Source of the DNA: a virus
Direction: 5' to 3' (one strand)
Length of the DNA stretch: 44,269 nucleotides
IMG/VR virus record: IMGVR_UViG_3300042988_002854
Coordinates: 1 to 44,269 of that record
Shown here: piece by piece, positions 1-7,925 of the stretch
Numbering within the stretch: position 1 is the first letter of the stretch
How the letters are laid out: every line of letters begins with the position of its first letter
Translations under genes and position numbers: made by a program
The notes under the pieces: model-generated
Databases searched by the model: none
The model's input: only the letters and a program-made list of their open reading frames with translations
Told to the model about the DNA's origin: nothing

Positions 1-1671
1 TCATGCAAGAGATCCAGGCAGGGCTGGAATCGTGGCTTGGTATCTTGCTTCAAGGGGGCCAACCTGCTCTTTGGGAATACGACCGTCAAGAGCAAGACGA
101 TAAGGGTGGCTACCCCACTTATGAAAGCACGACTGCCAGTACTCAAATGTACGTAGATCGTTCGGGGTGCCCCAACACAAATAGCCATCCACTTCAAAAA
201 GACGGCACTGCAATCCGAGCGCGATCGCATCATTGATCAGCGAATCAATGTAAAACTCCCCATTGATCCGCCCATCGCGTGCGATGAGTCGATCCAAGGC
301 CCGACGAAAGTCATCAGCCCGGCGAAAGGTGAATGTGCCTAAAACGATGGGATCAGATGCCGGCTTGTCCAATGGCGTTTTGACTGAGACCGAACGGACT
401 TGACCGTCTATGGCGTCGATCCAGCCGAACATTTTTGGGTTGCGTATCGCATTTGGATACCCACGCACACCCCATACGATGACATCCACTAATGGGTCCT
501 CGACCACTTTGCCGAAGGATTCAACGTCGTATAGTGCGCCATTGTCACATGCACCGATCGTTATGGGAGAACAGCTATTTCCCACCTCACCTTCCAGCGC
601 ATCCAGACCAATCAATGCCGTGCAAGCTTGCCCCTCAGTCACGCGATCAATGGTTTTGATTATTGCCTTGGGGTAGAGCGTACTTAATTGTTTTGCCACA
701 TCCGCATATCCAGCCATGTCTGCTCGCAACACAAAAACATGATGTTCAGCGGAGGGTAAGTCATGCGTCGCTTGGGCCACCATTGGCAATCCAGAAACGG
801 GAATGAGTGGCTTGGTAAGTGCATAGCCTTCGTCAGCAAAGCGCTGCCCTAGGCCTGCCATGGGAACAACCAGCGCCCCCTTGGGAGACGGGATACTCTC
901 AGAGTTCGAAATCAGGCTCTGAAATGCTTTTGACCAAGAATTGTATTCAGCGACGTCTTCTGGCGTCCCCCACTGCATGAAGTGCTGGAGAGGATAAACG
1001 GCAACGGGTTTTTTGTTTTCAAGCAGTGGTTTGTAGGCGAGGCTGACGTAATACTCACCACCGACATTCAAATCCTGCTCCATTACCGTGCGAAATGCTT
1101 CACTCATGATTTGAGCTGACGCGAAGTAATAGGTGCCACTGGAGGCATATTCCTCCATGCGATTATTGGTGTAGGGCTGCTTTTCCTGAATATCCAGAAC
1201 CCATCCATCCGATTCACGCATATAAGCATAGTTAGTGCTCCCCAGCGAGTGAGGATGAAAACCTTTGTACGCTGGAATCGCACCTTCGCAGGCTGTTTCT
1301 TTGACGTACCGTTTGAAGTGATGCCAGTCCCAATAGCAGGTGAAATCGCAATAGTTGACAACCACCGGCTCTGTCGGGACGAGCAGGTGCTCCACTTGAC
1401 GAACCGCATTAATGGGGCCAAGTTTATGGGGTGGTATACCGACGATCCGTCCTGAAGGACAGTACTCCTTCAAAATGGCTTCCATCCGATATGTCGGCTC
1501 GTTCAAATGTTCCTGATTGCATATAAATATGAAATCAGTTTCACCGGGAAACATTTCGGTAACGTGACCAACGATTGGCTTGCCATCGATTTCGATCAAC
1601 GGCTTGGGAACTGTGTACCCCGCACGGCGAAAACGCTCTCCAAAGCCGGACATGGGAACGACAATTTGCAC
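1..1671 (-). CDS. Tandem sugar-phosphate nucleotidyltransferase (two NTP_transferase domains)
   Basis: The protein of about 556 aa carries two copies of the nucleotidyltransferase fold used by enzymes that make NDP-sugars from sugar-1-phosphate and NTP. Each copy starts with a matching signature: VVPMSGFGERF...KPL near residue 5 and VVPMAGLGQRF...KPL near residue 268. An upstream in-frame ATG at 1731 exists, but GTG at 1671 is preferred. GGAGG lies 6 nt before it, and it begins VQIVVPM, as family members do. The stop codon is at the very edge of the window, so the gene is complete. It is transcribed in the same direction as the phage late genes, 147 bp after the spanin gene. The substrate cannot be read from sequence. 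Possible roles are capsule or O-antigen sugar activation, by the host or as a phage conversion gene. Most relatives have one catalytic domain, so the fusion is unusual. Confidence 0.75.
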   Translation of the reverse strand: MQIVVPMSGFGERFRRAGYTVPKPLIEIDGKPIVGHVTEMFPGETDFIFICNQEHLNEPTYRMEAILKEYCPSGRIVGIPPHKLGPINAVRQVEHLLVPTEPVVVNYCDFTCYWDWHHFKRYVKETACEGAIPAYKGFHPHSLGSTNYAYMRESDGWVLDIQEKQPYTNNRMEEYASSGTYYFASAQIMSEAFRTVMEQDLNVGGEYYVSLAYKPLLENKKPVAVYPLQHFMQWGTPEDVAEYNSWSKAFQSLISNSESIPSPKGALVVPMAGLGQRFADEGYALTKPLIPVSGLPMVAQATHDLPSAEHHVFVLRADMAGYADVAKQLSTLYPKAIIKTIDRVTEGQACTALIGLDALEGEVGNSCSPITIGACDNGALYDVESFGKVVEDPLVDVIVWGVRGYPNAIRNPKMFGWIDAIDGQVRSVSVKTPLDKPASDPIVLGTFTFRRADDFRRALDRLIARDGRINGEFYIDSLINDAIALGLQCRLFEVDGYLCWGTPNDLRTFEYWQSCFHKWGSHPYRLALDGRIPKEQVGPLEARYQATIPALPGSLA

Positions 1672-1733
1672 AAAAAACCTCCGTTTTGTAGTTTTTTCTG
1701 GTTTTTGTCTTGAACAGACTTTTGCCCTCAAGA

Positions 1734-1762
1734 CGCATATTCTTGCAAGTTTAATCTGTCAA
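1734..1762 (-). promoter_or_regulatory. Candidate sigma-70 promoter for the nucleotidyltransferase
   Basis: On the minus strand a perfect -35 TTGACA (1757-1762) is followed after 17 bp by TATGCG (1734-1739), a weak -10. It lies between the spanin stop and the GTG start at 1671. If real, the nucleotidyltransferase is expressed independently of the phage late operon. The poor -10 keeps confidence low. Confidence 0.4.
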
Positions 1763-1818
1763 GACGAAGCAGTCACCTTTCTTGGGTTACGGCGTGACCA
1801 AAATTATCGACCGCACAC

Positions 1819-2325
1819 CTACTGCGCAACTAGGGATACTTGACGGACCCAGGCCTGCAGCGCGATCAGTTGCTCGGCGTTCTCGTGGCATCGCTCGTAG
1901 TTGTCGGCAACTGTGCCGGCGACGGTAGAGAGCGCAATTCCAGCGGGGGCCGCATCAGAGCTTCCGGCGGGTTCGGGAGAACGACCGGCGGCGGCAGCGT
2001 CGTGCAGGCGGACAAAGCCTCGAGGCAGGGCACAAGCAGCATCAGCTTCAGGTGAGACATAGACAGGTACCTCCTTGACGATGGTGGCGCCGGTTTCCCG
2101 GACGATCTTGACGCGGTCGACATACTGGGTGACCACCTGGACGGTGGCCTCCGCCTGCCGTTGCTTCACGACGGACACTTGCTGGGCCTGCCTGGTGTTC
2201 GCAGCATCCCACTCGGCCTGCACATGGTCGGCGCCCTTCACCCAGCCGAAGCCAACAAGGGCGACGGCCAGCAGCGCCAAGGCAGGCAGGCGGTATGGGA
2301 GAGGAACGAGGGCGAGCGGATTCAT
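1819..2325 (-). CDS. Rz-like inner-membrane spanin
   Basis: This 168-aa protein has one N-terminal transmembrane helix (about residues 10-30, rich in L, A and V). A charged, Q/A/V-rich periplasmic segment follows that could form the coiled coil typical of i-spanins. Spanins fuse inner and outer membrane in the last step of lysis. The start overlaps the endolysin stop by 4 nt (ATGA). A lipoprotein gene is nested in another frame within its 3' half, the classic Rz/Rz1 arrangement, which strongly supports the call despite low sequence conservation in this family. Confidence 0.8.
   Translation of the reverse strand: MNPLALVPLPYRLPALALLAVALVGFGWVKGADHVQAEWDAANTRQAQQVSVVKQRQAEATVQVVTQYVDRVKIVRETGATIVKEVPVYVSPEADAACALPRGFVRLHDAAAAGRSPEPAGSSDAAPAGIALSTVAGTVADNYERCHENAEQLIALQAWVRQVSLVAQ
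1866..2060 (-). CDS. Rz1-like outer-membrane spanin lipoprotein, nested in Rz
   Basis: A 64-aa reading frame lies wholly inside the i-spanin gene in a different frame. It starts with a short hydrophobic signal, then the lipobox LSAC with the lipidated cysteine at residue 19. The mature part is proline-rich (TLPPPVVLPNPPEAL), as in Rz1 proteins. AAGGAGG stands 9 nt before the ATG at 2060. A longer in-frame start exists at 2123, but it would put charged residues ahead of the signal peptide. The protein should pair with the product of the surrounding gene. Confidence 0.8.
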   Translation of the reverse strand: MSHLKLMLLVPCLEALSACTTLPPPVVLPNPPEALMRPPLELRSLPSPAQLPTTTSDATRTPSN

Positions 2326-2849
2326 GCCAGCACCGTCTGGGCACGTTGGTAATAGGCCAGCCGCTCGTCGTAGCCGTTGAAACCGCCATTGATTACGCGG
2401 GTGATCTTCCTAAAATCACCATAATCGGCGATGGTGTTAAGGCCGTGCAACCACCAGAACCACGCTGCAGAGCGACATGCAGGCACCAAATCCTCAAGAA
2501 GCTCGGGATGCAATAGCAGGGTTTCGTCATCGCCGTAGAGCGCCTTCGAGCATATGCGATAGTTGGCGCGGCCGGTGATCTGGATCAACCCGCGCCCCTT
2601 GAAGCGCGGCCCGTCGCCCGACTCGGTATTGCCGAGATCAGCTCGGCCTTCGTAGGCACTACCATCCGCGATCTCGCGCACGTAGCGCAGACTGCCCGAC
2701 TCGTGAGCCACTTGAGCCAGAAATGCCGCCTGCCGTGCTGGCGTGTCGATGCCGAACTCCATCATGGCGTCGTTCAGCGGTACCAGAAAAACGCCGGCTC
2801 TGGGGCCGGCGTAGGGGATGATTTTTTTAAGCTGATCGATCGTAATCAA
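2322..2849 (-). CDS. Endolysin, glycoside hydrolase family 19 type, TTG start
   Basis: The protein (about 175 aa) has the GH19 phage-lysozyme layout: AAFLAQVAHESGSLRYVRE (the HES carries a catalytic Glu), then GRGLIQITGRANY and, near the end, ITRVINGGFNGYDER. GH19 endolysins cut peptidoglycan glycan strands. The start chosen is TTG at 2849, because AAGGAG lies 6 nt upstream, the protein then begins MITIDQLKKI as family members do, and TTGA overlaps the previous stop. An in-frame ATG at 2876 has no ribosome site. No signal peptide is seen, so a holin is needed for export. Confidence 0.88.
   Translation of the reverse strand: MITIDQLKKIIPYAGPRAGVFLVPLNDAMMEFGIDTPARQAAFLAQVAHESGSLRYVREIADGSAYEGRADLGNTESGDGPRFKGRGLIQITGRANYRICSKALYGDDETLLLHPELLEDLVPACRSAAWFWWLHGLNTIADYGDFRKITRVINGGFNGYDERLAYYQRAQTVLA
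2786..2812 (-). terminator. Terminator-like hairpin inside the endolysin gene
   Basis: A perfect 8-bp stem (ACGCCGGC at 2791-2798, GCCGGCGT at 2805-2812) with a 6-nt loop is followed on the minus strand by a run of T. It lies in roughly codons 13-20 of the endolysin. It has the form of an intrinsic terminator. In position it could act as an attenuator of lysis gene expression, or it may only reflect codon use. Confidence 0.35.
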
Positions 2850-3127
2850 GGCAATCTCCTTTTCGGTGGCGGGCATAGCAGCCGCAGCCGTCTTTCACAG
2901 ATCAGAAGGGCAGCGATGCCGGCAGTGACGATTGCGGTGGGCCAACTGGGCACGTCGCCGCCGACGATGCAGACGATTTCGGCAGCGGCGCCCAGGGCGA
3001 GCAGATGAAAAGCCGCGCGCACCATAAATGGCGTGCCGCGGCTCATCCGGTTCAGGGCGGGCTCAGCGCGAACGATGATCACGACGCCTGCCAGGATCAC
3101 GATGGCTTGCAGGATGATGGTGGTCAC
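2846..3127 (-). CDS. Small membrane protein in lysis cassette, possible holin
   Basis: The 93-aa product has three hydrophobic stretches (about residues 3-18, 36-57 and 63-77) and a strongly basic tail (RRLRLLCPPPKRRLP). That fits a small class I-like holin, or a second holin/antiholin component. The start is GTG at 3127, overlapping the preceding stop (GTGA), with GGAGG 7 nt upstream. It lies between another membrane protein gene and the endolysin. The holin assignment is from topology and position only. Confidence 0.6.
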   Translation of the reverse strand: MTTIILQAIVILAGVVIIVRAEPALNRMSRGTPFMVRAAFHLLALGAAAEIVCIVGGDVPSWPTAIVTAGIAALLICERRLRLLCPPPKRRLP

Positions 3128-3498
3128 TTTCCGACCTCCTCCGCCTTCTTGGCGGCGATGCGCAGGATCGAAGGACCGAGCACCCGATGAGCAAGCAGCC
3201 CGATGACCACCGCGACCGGAAACTGCATCAGATCTTTGGTAACGGCTTGCGGCCATGCGCTGAACGCAGTCACCCCAGCCACGACGGCCGGCGTCAGGTA
3301 GCCGGCGACGATGGCGGACATCATCGTCACAGTAACTCGCCTCATGACAGGCAGAGGATCTTGGTAGGACAAAGCCCACCACCCGCCAGCAAGACCGGCG
3401 AGCAAGAGCGCAGGATTCAGGCCTGTTGCGATACCAAATATCGTCAGTCCAGCCGACGTTATGGTCAGCGCGACTACACTGCTTGTCGGTTCAGGCAT
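3124..3498 (-). CDS. Membrane protein, putative holin
   Basis: This 124-aa protein has hydrophobic segments at about residues 8-30, 32-45, 57-80 and 90-110 and a charged C-terminus (RIAAKKAEEVGK). It sits at the start of the lysis cassette, touching the tail fibre assembly gene (1-nt overlap) and coupled to the next membrane protein gene. By position and topology it is a holin candidate. I do not recognise a named family. The two adjacent membrane proteins may work as a pair. Confidence 0.55.
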   Translation of the reverse strand: MPEPTSSVVALTITSAGLTIFGIATGLNPALLLAGLAGGWWALSYQDPLPVMRRVTVTMMSAIVAGYLTPAVVAGVTAFSAWPQAVTKDLMQFPVAVVIGLLAHRVLGPSILRIAAKKAEEVGK

Positions 3499-4052
3499 TA
3501 CCAGACCACTTTTTGCACAGAAGCCACATCAGGTGCCACATTTATCTGTGCTTGCAGGCTGGCGTTCCTCGTCAGGCAGGCCATTATTACGGCCTTGCCG
3601 TCACTGCTCACCTTCTGAATTTGTGCTGCACTGTGCGGACGATAGGCCCAGACCCCCTCGCTGTCAGCGCATAGATGCAGAACCGTCCAGTCAGACGGTA
3701 GATTGGGGTACATGGATGACAGCACACTGGCTGATAAATTTGCTTGATCTGTTAATCCGCTCGGATAGCTGTAGGTTTCGCCGAGCGCCGATGACTGAAA
3801 ACCGCTCGTGATGGCTGAGCTGCAGGACGCGTTGATGATGGAAGCCTGTGCCTGTTGAGCCTGAGCGAGAAGCTGTGCTGATGTCGGTTGAACGATAACT
3901 AGGCTTCCATCCTGAACATCAATCGTGGCACCTATTGGACGCCCCATTGCTGCGTTGTAATCGTCTAGGCTTATAGAAATTACGTCTGCGGGAAAATTTG
4001 GATACTGAATGTCGTCGGGATAGAAGCAACCTGTTGATTTGCTGAATCTCAT
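3498..4052 (-). CDS. Tail fibre assembly protein with DUF4376-like domain
   Basis: This 184-aa protein follows the fibre gene, as tail fibre chaperones do. The C-terminal half matches the DUF4376 pattern: YSYPSGLTDQANLSASV, then CADSEGVWAYRPHSAAQIQ and a final W. The N-terminal part (MRFSKSTGCFYPDDIQYP) resembles the start of Mu/lambda-type fibre assembly proteins. It probably helps trimerise or attach the fibre and may remain in the particle. It is specific to its fibre partner, so both are likely to have been exchanged together. Confidence 0.7.
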   Translation of the reverse strand: MRFSKSTGCFYPDDIQYPNFPADVISISLDDYNAAMGRPIGATIDVQDGSLVIVQPTSAQLLAQAQQAQASIINASCSSAITSGFQSSALGETYSYPSGLTDQANLSASVLSSMYPNLPSDWTVLHLCADSEGVWAYRPHSAAQIQKVSSDGKAVIMACLTRNASLQAQINVAPDVASVQKVVW

Positions 4053-4061
4053 ATCTACTCC

Positions 4062-5237
4062 TTAGTTGCCGATTGCAAACCACGTCGCGGTCGATGAAAG
4101 GTTGTTTCCTATGTAACTCACATTAAATTGAGTAGTCGTCCAAGACTGTGTGCTCAATGTCACCCCGGCGGTGGCAGTGTTTGGTGCAGCGACCACGCTT
4201 CTGCAGGCGTTTGGAAATGCAATTGGGAAGCTCACATTAAGGCCCGCTCCCACAGCGCCTGTGACACCCCATTGAATAATCAGCCCATTCGGTAGCTTCT
4301 GATATCCATTGTTAGCGAGCGAGTTTGGGAACTGGCCGACAGACGTGAAGCCGACCGAAATCCATTGGTTGTTTCCGTTTGAACAGAGGGTGATTGAATC
4401 ACCCGGGCTTAGGGTGATGGTGTTCGATAGCGTTTGCCCCGCCCCAGCAGTATTGCTAGAAATGCTTTCCGATGCATTCCCCTTTACGGTCACGGCGACA
4501 GATGCCTGATTGACGATGATGGAGGTCTTTCCCTGCATAACCGTCGCGACTGCTGGAAGCGTAAGTATTTGGCTGGCGGCCGAGCCGAAGAACACATAGA
4601 GTCTTCCCATGTCGGATTGAGACAAGATCGCGCTGACGTTTGTCGAATTTAAGCCAGAAAAATTACCTTGCCCGCTGTCTTTACGGGCAAAAGCTAGCAA
4701 TGTCGATCCAAGCGTAATTGCCCCATCAGTTGCCAACTCCCACAAAGTATCGGCTTGTGAAATTCCCTCGGACACAACAACGAGAAGGCCTGCCACTAGC
4801 TCACCGGCGGCATCGGCATCGCCTGCACGGGACCACGTACCATTTGCCCCGGCGCCAAGCGTCGTAACTAAATAAATGCCGTTTTGGCTGGCCGTGGTCT
4901 GGTCTTTGACTAAGATGCGGTCATTGGCAGTAAGTGAAACTCCATCGAGCGTATTTGGAGCGCCGCCAGCAAGACTGGCGATATTTGCCGTAGTCGCCGC
5001 ACGCACGGGCGTCTTGATAGCACCACCATTGATGATCAACTGCTGGATAGCAGACTTCAGTTGGGTGTAATCACCCTTCGACAGGGAAAGCCCAGCGCCC
5101 TCAATGACCTGCGAGACATTCTCTTGCACGTCGTTCAGCCATGCGGCATCCACCACAGTGGCGGGCGTTCCGGTCGATGGGTTGCCATCAGTGAACAAAT
5201 TGCCGACGGCAAATCCGGCAGCATCGATACGGTGCAT
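4062..5237 (-). CDS. Tail fibre protein
   Basis: The 391-aa protein starts with a baseplate-attachment segment common in phage fibres (FTDGNPSTGTPATVVDAAWLNDVQENV). A repetitive middle, rich in A, T, G and S, has phrases such as ANDRILVKDQTTASQNGIYLV. The end (NGYQKLPNGLIIQWG...FPIAFPNAC...WFAIGN) is a gp53-like receptor-binding tip domain. It is the host-range determinant. It lies between the baseplate gene for gp48 and the fibre assembly gene. Base composition looks less GC-rich than in the neighbouring structural genes, a usual sign of recent exchange. Confidence 0.85.
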   Translation of the reverse strand: MHRIDAAGFAVGNLFTDGNPSTGTPATVVDAAWLNDVQENVSQVIEGAGLSLSKGDYTQLKSAIQQLIINGGAIKTPVRAATTANIASLAGGAPNTLDGVSLTANDRILVKDQTTASQNGIYLVTTLGAGANGTWSRAGDADAAGELVAGLLVVVSEGISQADTLWELATDGAITLGSTLLAFARKDSGQGNFSGLNSTNVSAILSQSDMGRLYVFFGSAASQILTLPAVATVMQGKTSIIVNQASVAVTVKGNASESISSNTAGAGQTLSNTITLSPGDSITLCSNGNNQWISVGFTSVGQFPNSLANNGYQKLPNGLIIQWGVTGAVGAGLNVSFPIAFPNACRSVVAAPNTATAGVTLSTQSWTTTQFNVSYIGNNLSSTATWFAIGN

Positions 5238-5246
5238 AAATCCTCC

Positions 5247-5840
5247 TTACGAGTAGGCGAAGACGACAGTGGTGTGGGCCGGCTTGAACCGGCTGAGAAC
5301 GCATTCCAGGAGCTTGTTGCCCCACGAGTTAATCGGGTCGCCAGCAACAGCATTGCCGGCGCGGAATGGCGTGACGGTGTTGAGCGGTGCATTCACCTGC
5401 CAGGCGAATTGCCAGTTCGTTGCAACCGGATCGCCTGAGCGCGATTGGCCGGCGCGGAACGGACGGAATTCAGTGATGGTGACCGTGTAGCCGAGCGAGG
5501 CAGCCAGCGCGATGAAGTAAGCCTTGGACTGGCCGCCCAGCATCGTCAGGCGCGCGACAAGGGCCGCTCGACGCTGGGCGATGCTCTGAGTTTGTCCTGA
5601 CAGGGCGACGCAGGTATCCGGCAAGCCAGCGACGCGCTCCCAATCCAGCAGCAATTCGGCCGCCATGTGCGGATCATCTTCATCGACCAGCTGCCGCACG
5701 CGACCATCGACACGGGCCAGTTCGGCAGCCAGTGCGCCAAGCATCCGCGTGAGCAGCGCATCGTCATCCTTCGGCCACGCAGGGCCGGGAGGAAGCAGCG
5801 CCTGCATCTGGCGCAGGTAATCGGACTCCGTCAGGACCAT
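5247..5840 (-). CDS. Mu gp48-like baseplate protein (YmfQ/DUF2313 family)
   Basis: This 197-aa protein has the family start (SDYLRQMQALLPPGPAWP) followed by ELARVDGRVRQLVDEDDPHMAAELLLDWERVAGLP. Members close the Mu-type baseplate wedge and connect fibres to it. It overlaps the preceding baseplate J gene by 10 nt and is followed by the fibre gene, the same order as in Mu. Confidence 0.85.
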   Translation of the reverse strand: MVLTESDYLRQMQALLPPGPAWPKDDDALLTRMLGALAAELARVDGRVRQLVDEDDPHMAAELLLDWERVAGLPDTCVALSGQTQSIAQRRAALVARLTMLGGQSKAYFIALAASLGYTVTITEFRPFRAGQSRSGDPVATNWQFAWQVNAPLNTVTPFRAGNAVAGDPINSWGNKLLECVLSRFKPAHTTVVFAYS

Positions 5841-6886
5841 GTGATTGCCCCCATGGTGCTCATATTGCCGGTGGTGTTGGTGACGTTCCCCGTTGGCGCT
5901 AGGAGCACATAGTCAGTCTCGCCAGCCGCAGCGGAGATCGCCGCACGGATGTGAGAGAGCAGGATCGTGCCGCCGGGCGTGGCCTCACGCAGCAACAGGT
6001 CTTGCAACTCGGCCTGCACCGCAGCTTGTACCGTGGCGTTGTTCGGGGTCAGCCCCTGAATGCTGTAATTGAGCGGAACGGCAGCTGGCGCGACGACCGT
6101 CACATTGGCGGTCACCGGCCGGCGTGCATCGATGTAGGACTGCACCGTTGCCACCTCGGTACTATCCGGGATGATCGCGGCGCCACTGCCGTCGTTGTCA
6201 CGGACAAAACGCACCGTCACCGTGCCGATACCCAGCTCCTGCGGATACACCCAGGCCCGTGTGACGCCGGAAACTTCCAGCGCCCAGGTGGTGTAGTCAG
6301 CAGCGGCACCGCCGTGCGGCGGCGTCTGAATTCGGCGCAACAGGCGCGCACGCAGCGCATCATCGCTTTCGATGTCGGACCCGCCAGAAAGCAGACCAGC
6401 GGTCGCAGTGTATTGCACACCGACAATCGGCGACGCAAGCGACAGCGATTGACCGGCTGCGCGATTTCCAGCCGCTGCCGCATCGACGGCGATCACTGGC
6501 GCGGCGGCGATCGGTGCGGCAACGGTGGCGTCCGCCGTGGTCTGGTACTGCACGCCATCAAGCGCCTGCAGGACAGTACCGGATGGGATGACCGCACCGG
6601 CTTGCACCGTGAAAGTGACGCTGCCGGTCGCCGCAGCGGCGGCCTTGCGCGTTATGCCCCAGATCGAGCACCAGCGCTCGAGATACTCGACCTCGGCGGT
6701 GTCGTAGATCACCTGGTTGGACAACCACTCGATGAAGCCGTAGAGGCCATGGGCGACGCCACCCATCACACGAGCATAGACTTCGGCATCGGCGCGACGC
6801 AGCACGTCATCGGCAGCGAGCCGGGACAGCACGTCGTTGCGGACGCGCTGGATGATTTCGGAAAGAGCCGGGCGGCTGAAACTCAT
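5831..6886 (-). CDS. Baseplate wedge protein J, Mu gp47-like
   Basis: The 351-aa protein matches the baseplate J family. Characteristic runs include VEYLERWCSIWGITR, GSVTFTVQAGAVIPSGTVLQ, SDIESDDALRARLLRRIQTPPHGGAAADY and a C-terminal ILLSHIRAAISAAAGETDY. It forms the wedge of the contractile tail baseplate. I take ATG at 6886 (4-nt ATGA overlap with the gp46 gene, GGAGC upstream) rather than 6901. Confidence 0.9.
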   Translation of the reverse strand: MSFSRPALSEIIQRVRNDVLSRLAADDVLRRADAEVYARVMGGVAHGLYGFIEWLSNQVIYDTAEVEYLERWCSIWGITRKAAAAATGSVTFTVQAGAVIPSGTVLQALDGVQYQTTADATVAAPIAAAPVIAVDAAAAGNRAAGQSLSLASPIVGVQYTATAGLLSGGSDIESDDALRARLLRRIQTPPHGGAAADYTTWALEVSGVTRAWVYPQELGIGTVTVRFVRDNDGSGAAIIPDSTEVATVQSYIDARRPVTANVTVVAPAAVPLNYSIQGLTPNNATVQAAVQAELQDLLLREATPGGTILLSHIRAAISAAAGETDYVLLAPTGNVTNTTGNMSTMGAITWS

Positions 6887-7323
6887 TGCAAGAAGCTCCA
6901 AACGTCAGTAAAGCGAACATCGGCCAGCAACTTGCCGTCCGACTTGTAGAACCGGCAGGCGAGACCGAGCGTGAAGGTATCCACCCGTGCCGCCTCAACA
7001 TCCACGCGGGCAACGACCCCATCATCAATGAGCCAGCGCAGCGCTTCGTCGGCGTATTCCTTGGCGCGAATCACGGTGTCGTTGGTCAGCTTGGCGCGGG
7101 AGAGCAGCCAGAGGCGCGAGCCGATGCGATCGTTGGGAACACTCGGGAAGCTGTCGCCCCACCAGCCCATGCGAAGATCGCCCGGCAGATCGTCGTCCGG
7201 GTTCGCGCGGCGCCAGGTGAAAAGGCTGATCACTACGGCGCGGACGAGCGGCTCGGCAGAATCAAGGCCGAGCGGGATCGTCCTGCCGTCGATAACGATG
7301 GACAGCGGTTGGTTGTTGATCAT
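6883..7323 (-). CDS. Baseplate protein, Mu gp46-like
   Basis: This 146-aa protein fits the Mu gp46 family by the segments LVRAVVISLFTWRRANPDDDLP, GWWGDSFP, GSRLWLLSRAKLTNDT and AKEYADEALRWLIDDGV. It is related to gp25/W-type sheath-initiating wedge proteins. It sits between the gp45-like spike and the gp47-like wedge genes, as in Mu. Confidence 0.9.
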   Translation of the reverse strand: MINNQPLSIVIDGRTIPLGLDSAEPLVRAVVISLFTWRRANPDDDLPGDLRMGWWGDSFPSVPNDRIGSRLWLLSRAKLTNDTVIRAKEYADEALRWLIDDGVVARVDVEAARVDTFTLGLACRFYKSDGKLLADVRFTDVWSFLQ

Positions 7324-7325
7324 GG

Positions 7326-7925
7326 CTACATCGCCTGGTTAGGCTGGTTGGTCGGGCCGCCCACGGTGTTGTTCTCGTTGTGGGAGTGGCTGTTGTAAGT
7401 CGTGCGCATGCCAGACATGGTCTTGCCGATGCTGTCGCACTTGTCCTTGATGTCTCCAGTCACCTCGAGCAGCGGCGTTTCCAGCCGCACCTTCGTAGCC
7501 GCCTGGACAGTAGCGGTCGGCACGTTCTGGATCACCAGCGGCTTGTTGGCTCCATCGATCACGATGCCGGTGCGCGTCAGATAAACCTTCTGCCCCTGGT
7601 CATCGTAGAGCGCCACCTCGCCCGACTGCATTCCGGTCAAGCGGTAGCGGCGATCCGCCACGACCAGCACGACGCCGTGCGAGCGGTCGCCGTCGAAGAA
7701 AGCCGCAATCGGCTCCGATCCGCTCTTCACCTCGGAGGTGAAGCCATACGGCTCGAAGTGCTCGACGTTGTCTTTCGTCTCGCCGGCCATCATGCGAATC
7801 TGCAGGGTACGCAGCTTGCTGGCACCGCTCACCGCCGTGACGCTGCCCCGGGCCAGCATGTTGCCAAGGCGACGAGCAAAGGGCGCGATCAGTTTTCCGA
7901 ACTCGTTCACTTCACGTCGCTCCAT
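7326..7925 (-). CDS. Baseplate spike protein V, Mu gp45-like
   Basis: This 199-aa protein carries an OB-like N-terminal part (LQIRMMAGETKDNVEHFEPYGF), the segment GVVLVVADRRYRL and the C-terminal HSHNENNTVGGPTNQPNQ. The latter provides the histidines of the iron-binding spike tip in Mu gp45 and P2 V. It is the trimeric membrane-puncturing spike. The start (7925) overlaps the hub gene by 19 nt. A longer reading frame upstream only repeats the hub gene in another frame. Confidence 0.88.
   Translation of the reverse strand: MERREVNEFGKLIAPFARRLGNMLARGSVTAVSGASKLRTLQIRMMAGETKDNVEHFEPYGFTSEVKSGSEPIAAFFDGDRSHGVVLVVADRRYRLTGMQSGEVALYDDQGQKVYLTRTGIVIDGANKPLVIQNVPTATVQAATKVRLETPLLEVTGDIKDKCDSIGKTMSGMRTTYNSHSHNENNTVGGPTNQPNQAM

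Noticed and set aside
1672-1818. Attachment site attL, paired with a site near 42522-42551 or the tRNA-Phe
   Set aside because: I compared these stretches by eye and found no shared core longer than chance. No tRNA-Phe fragment appears at the left. Comparison with a prophage-free relative would settle it.
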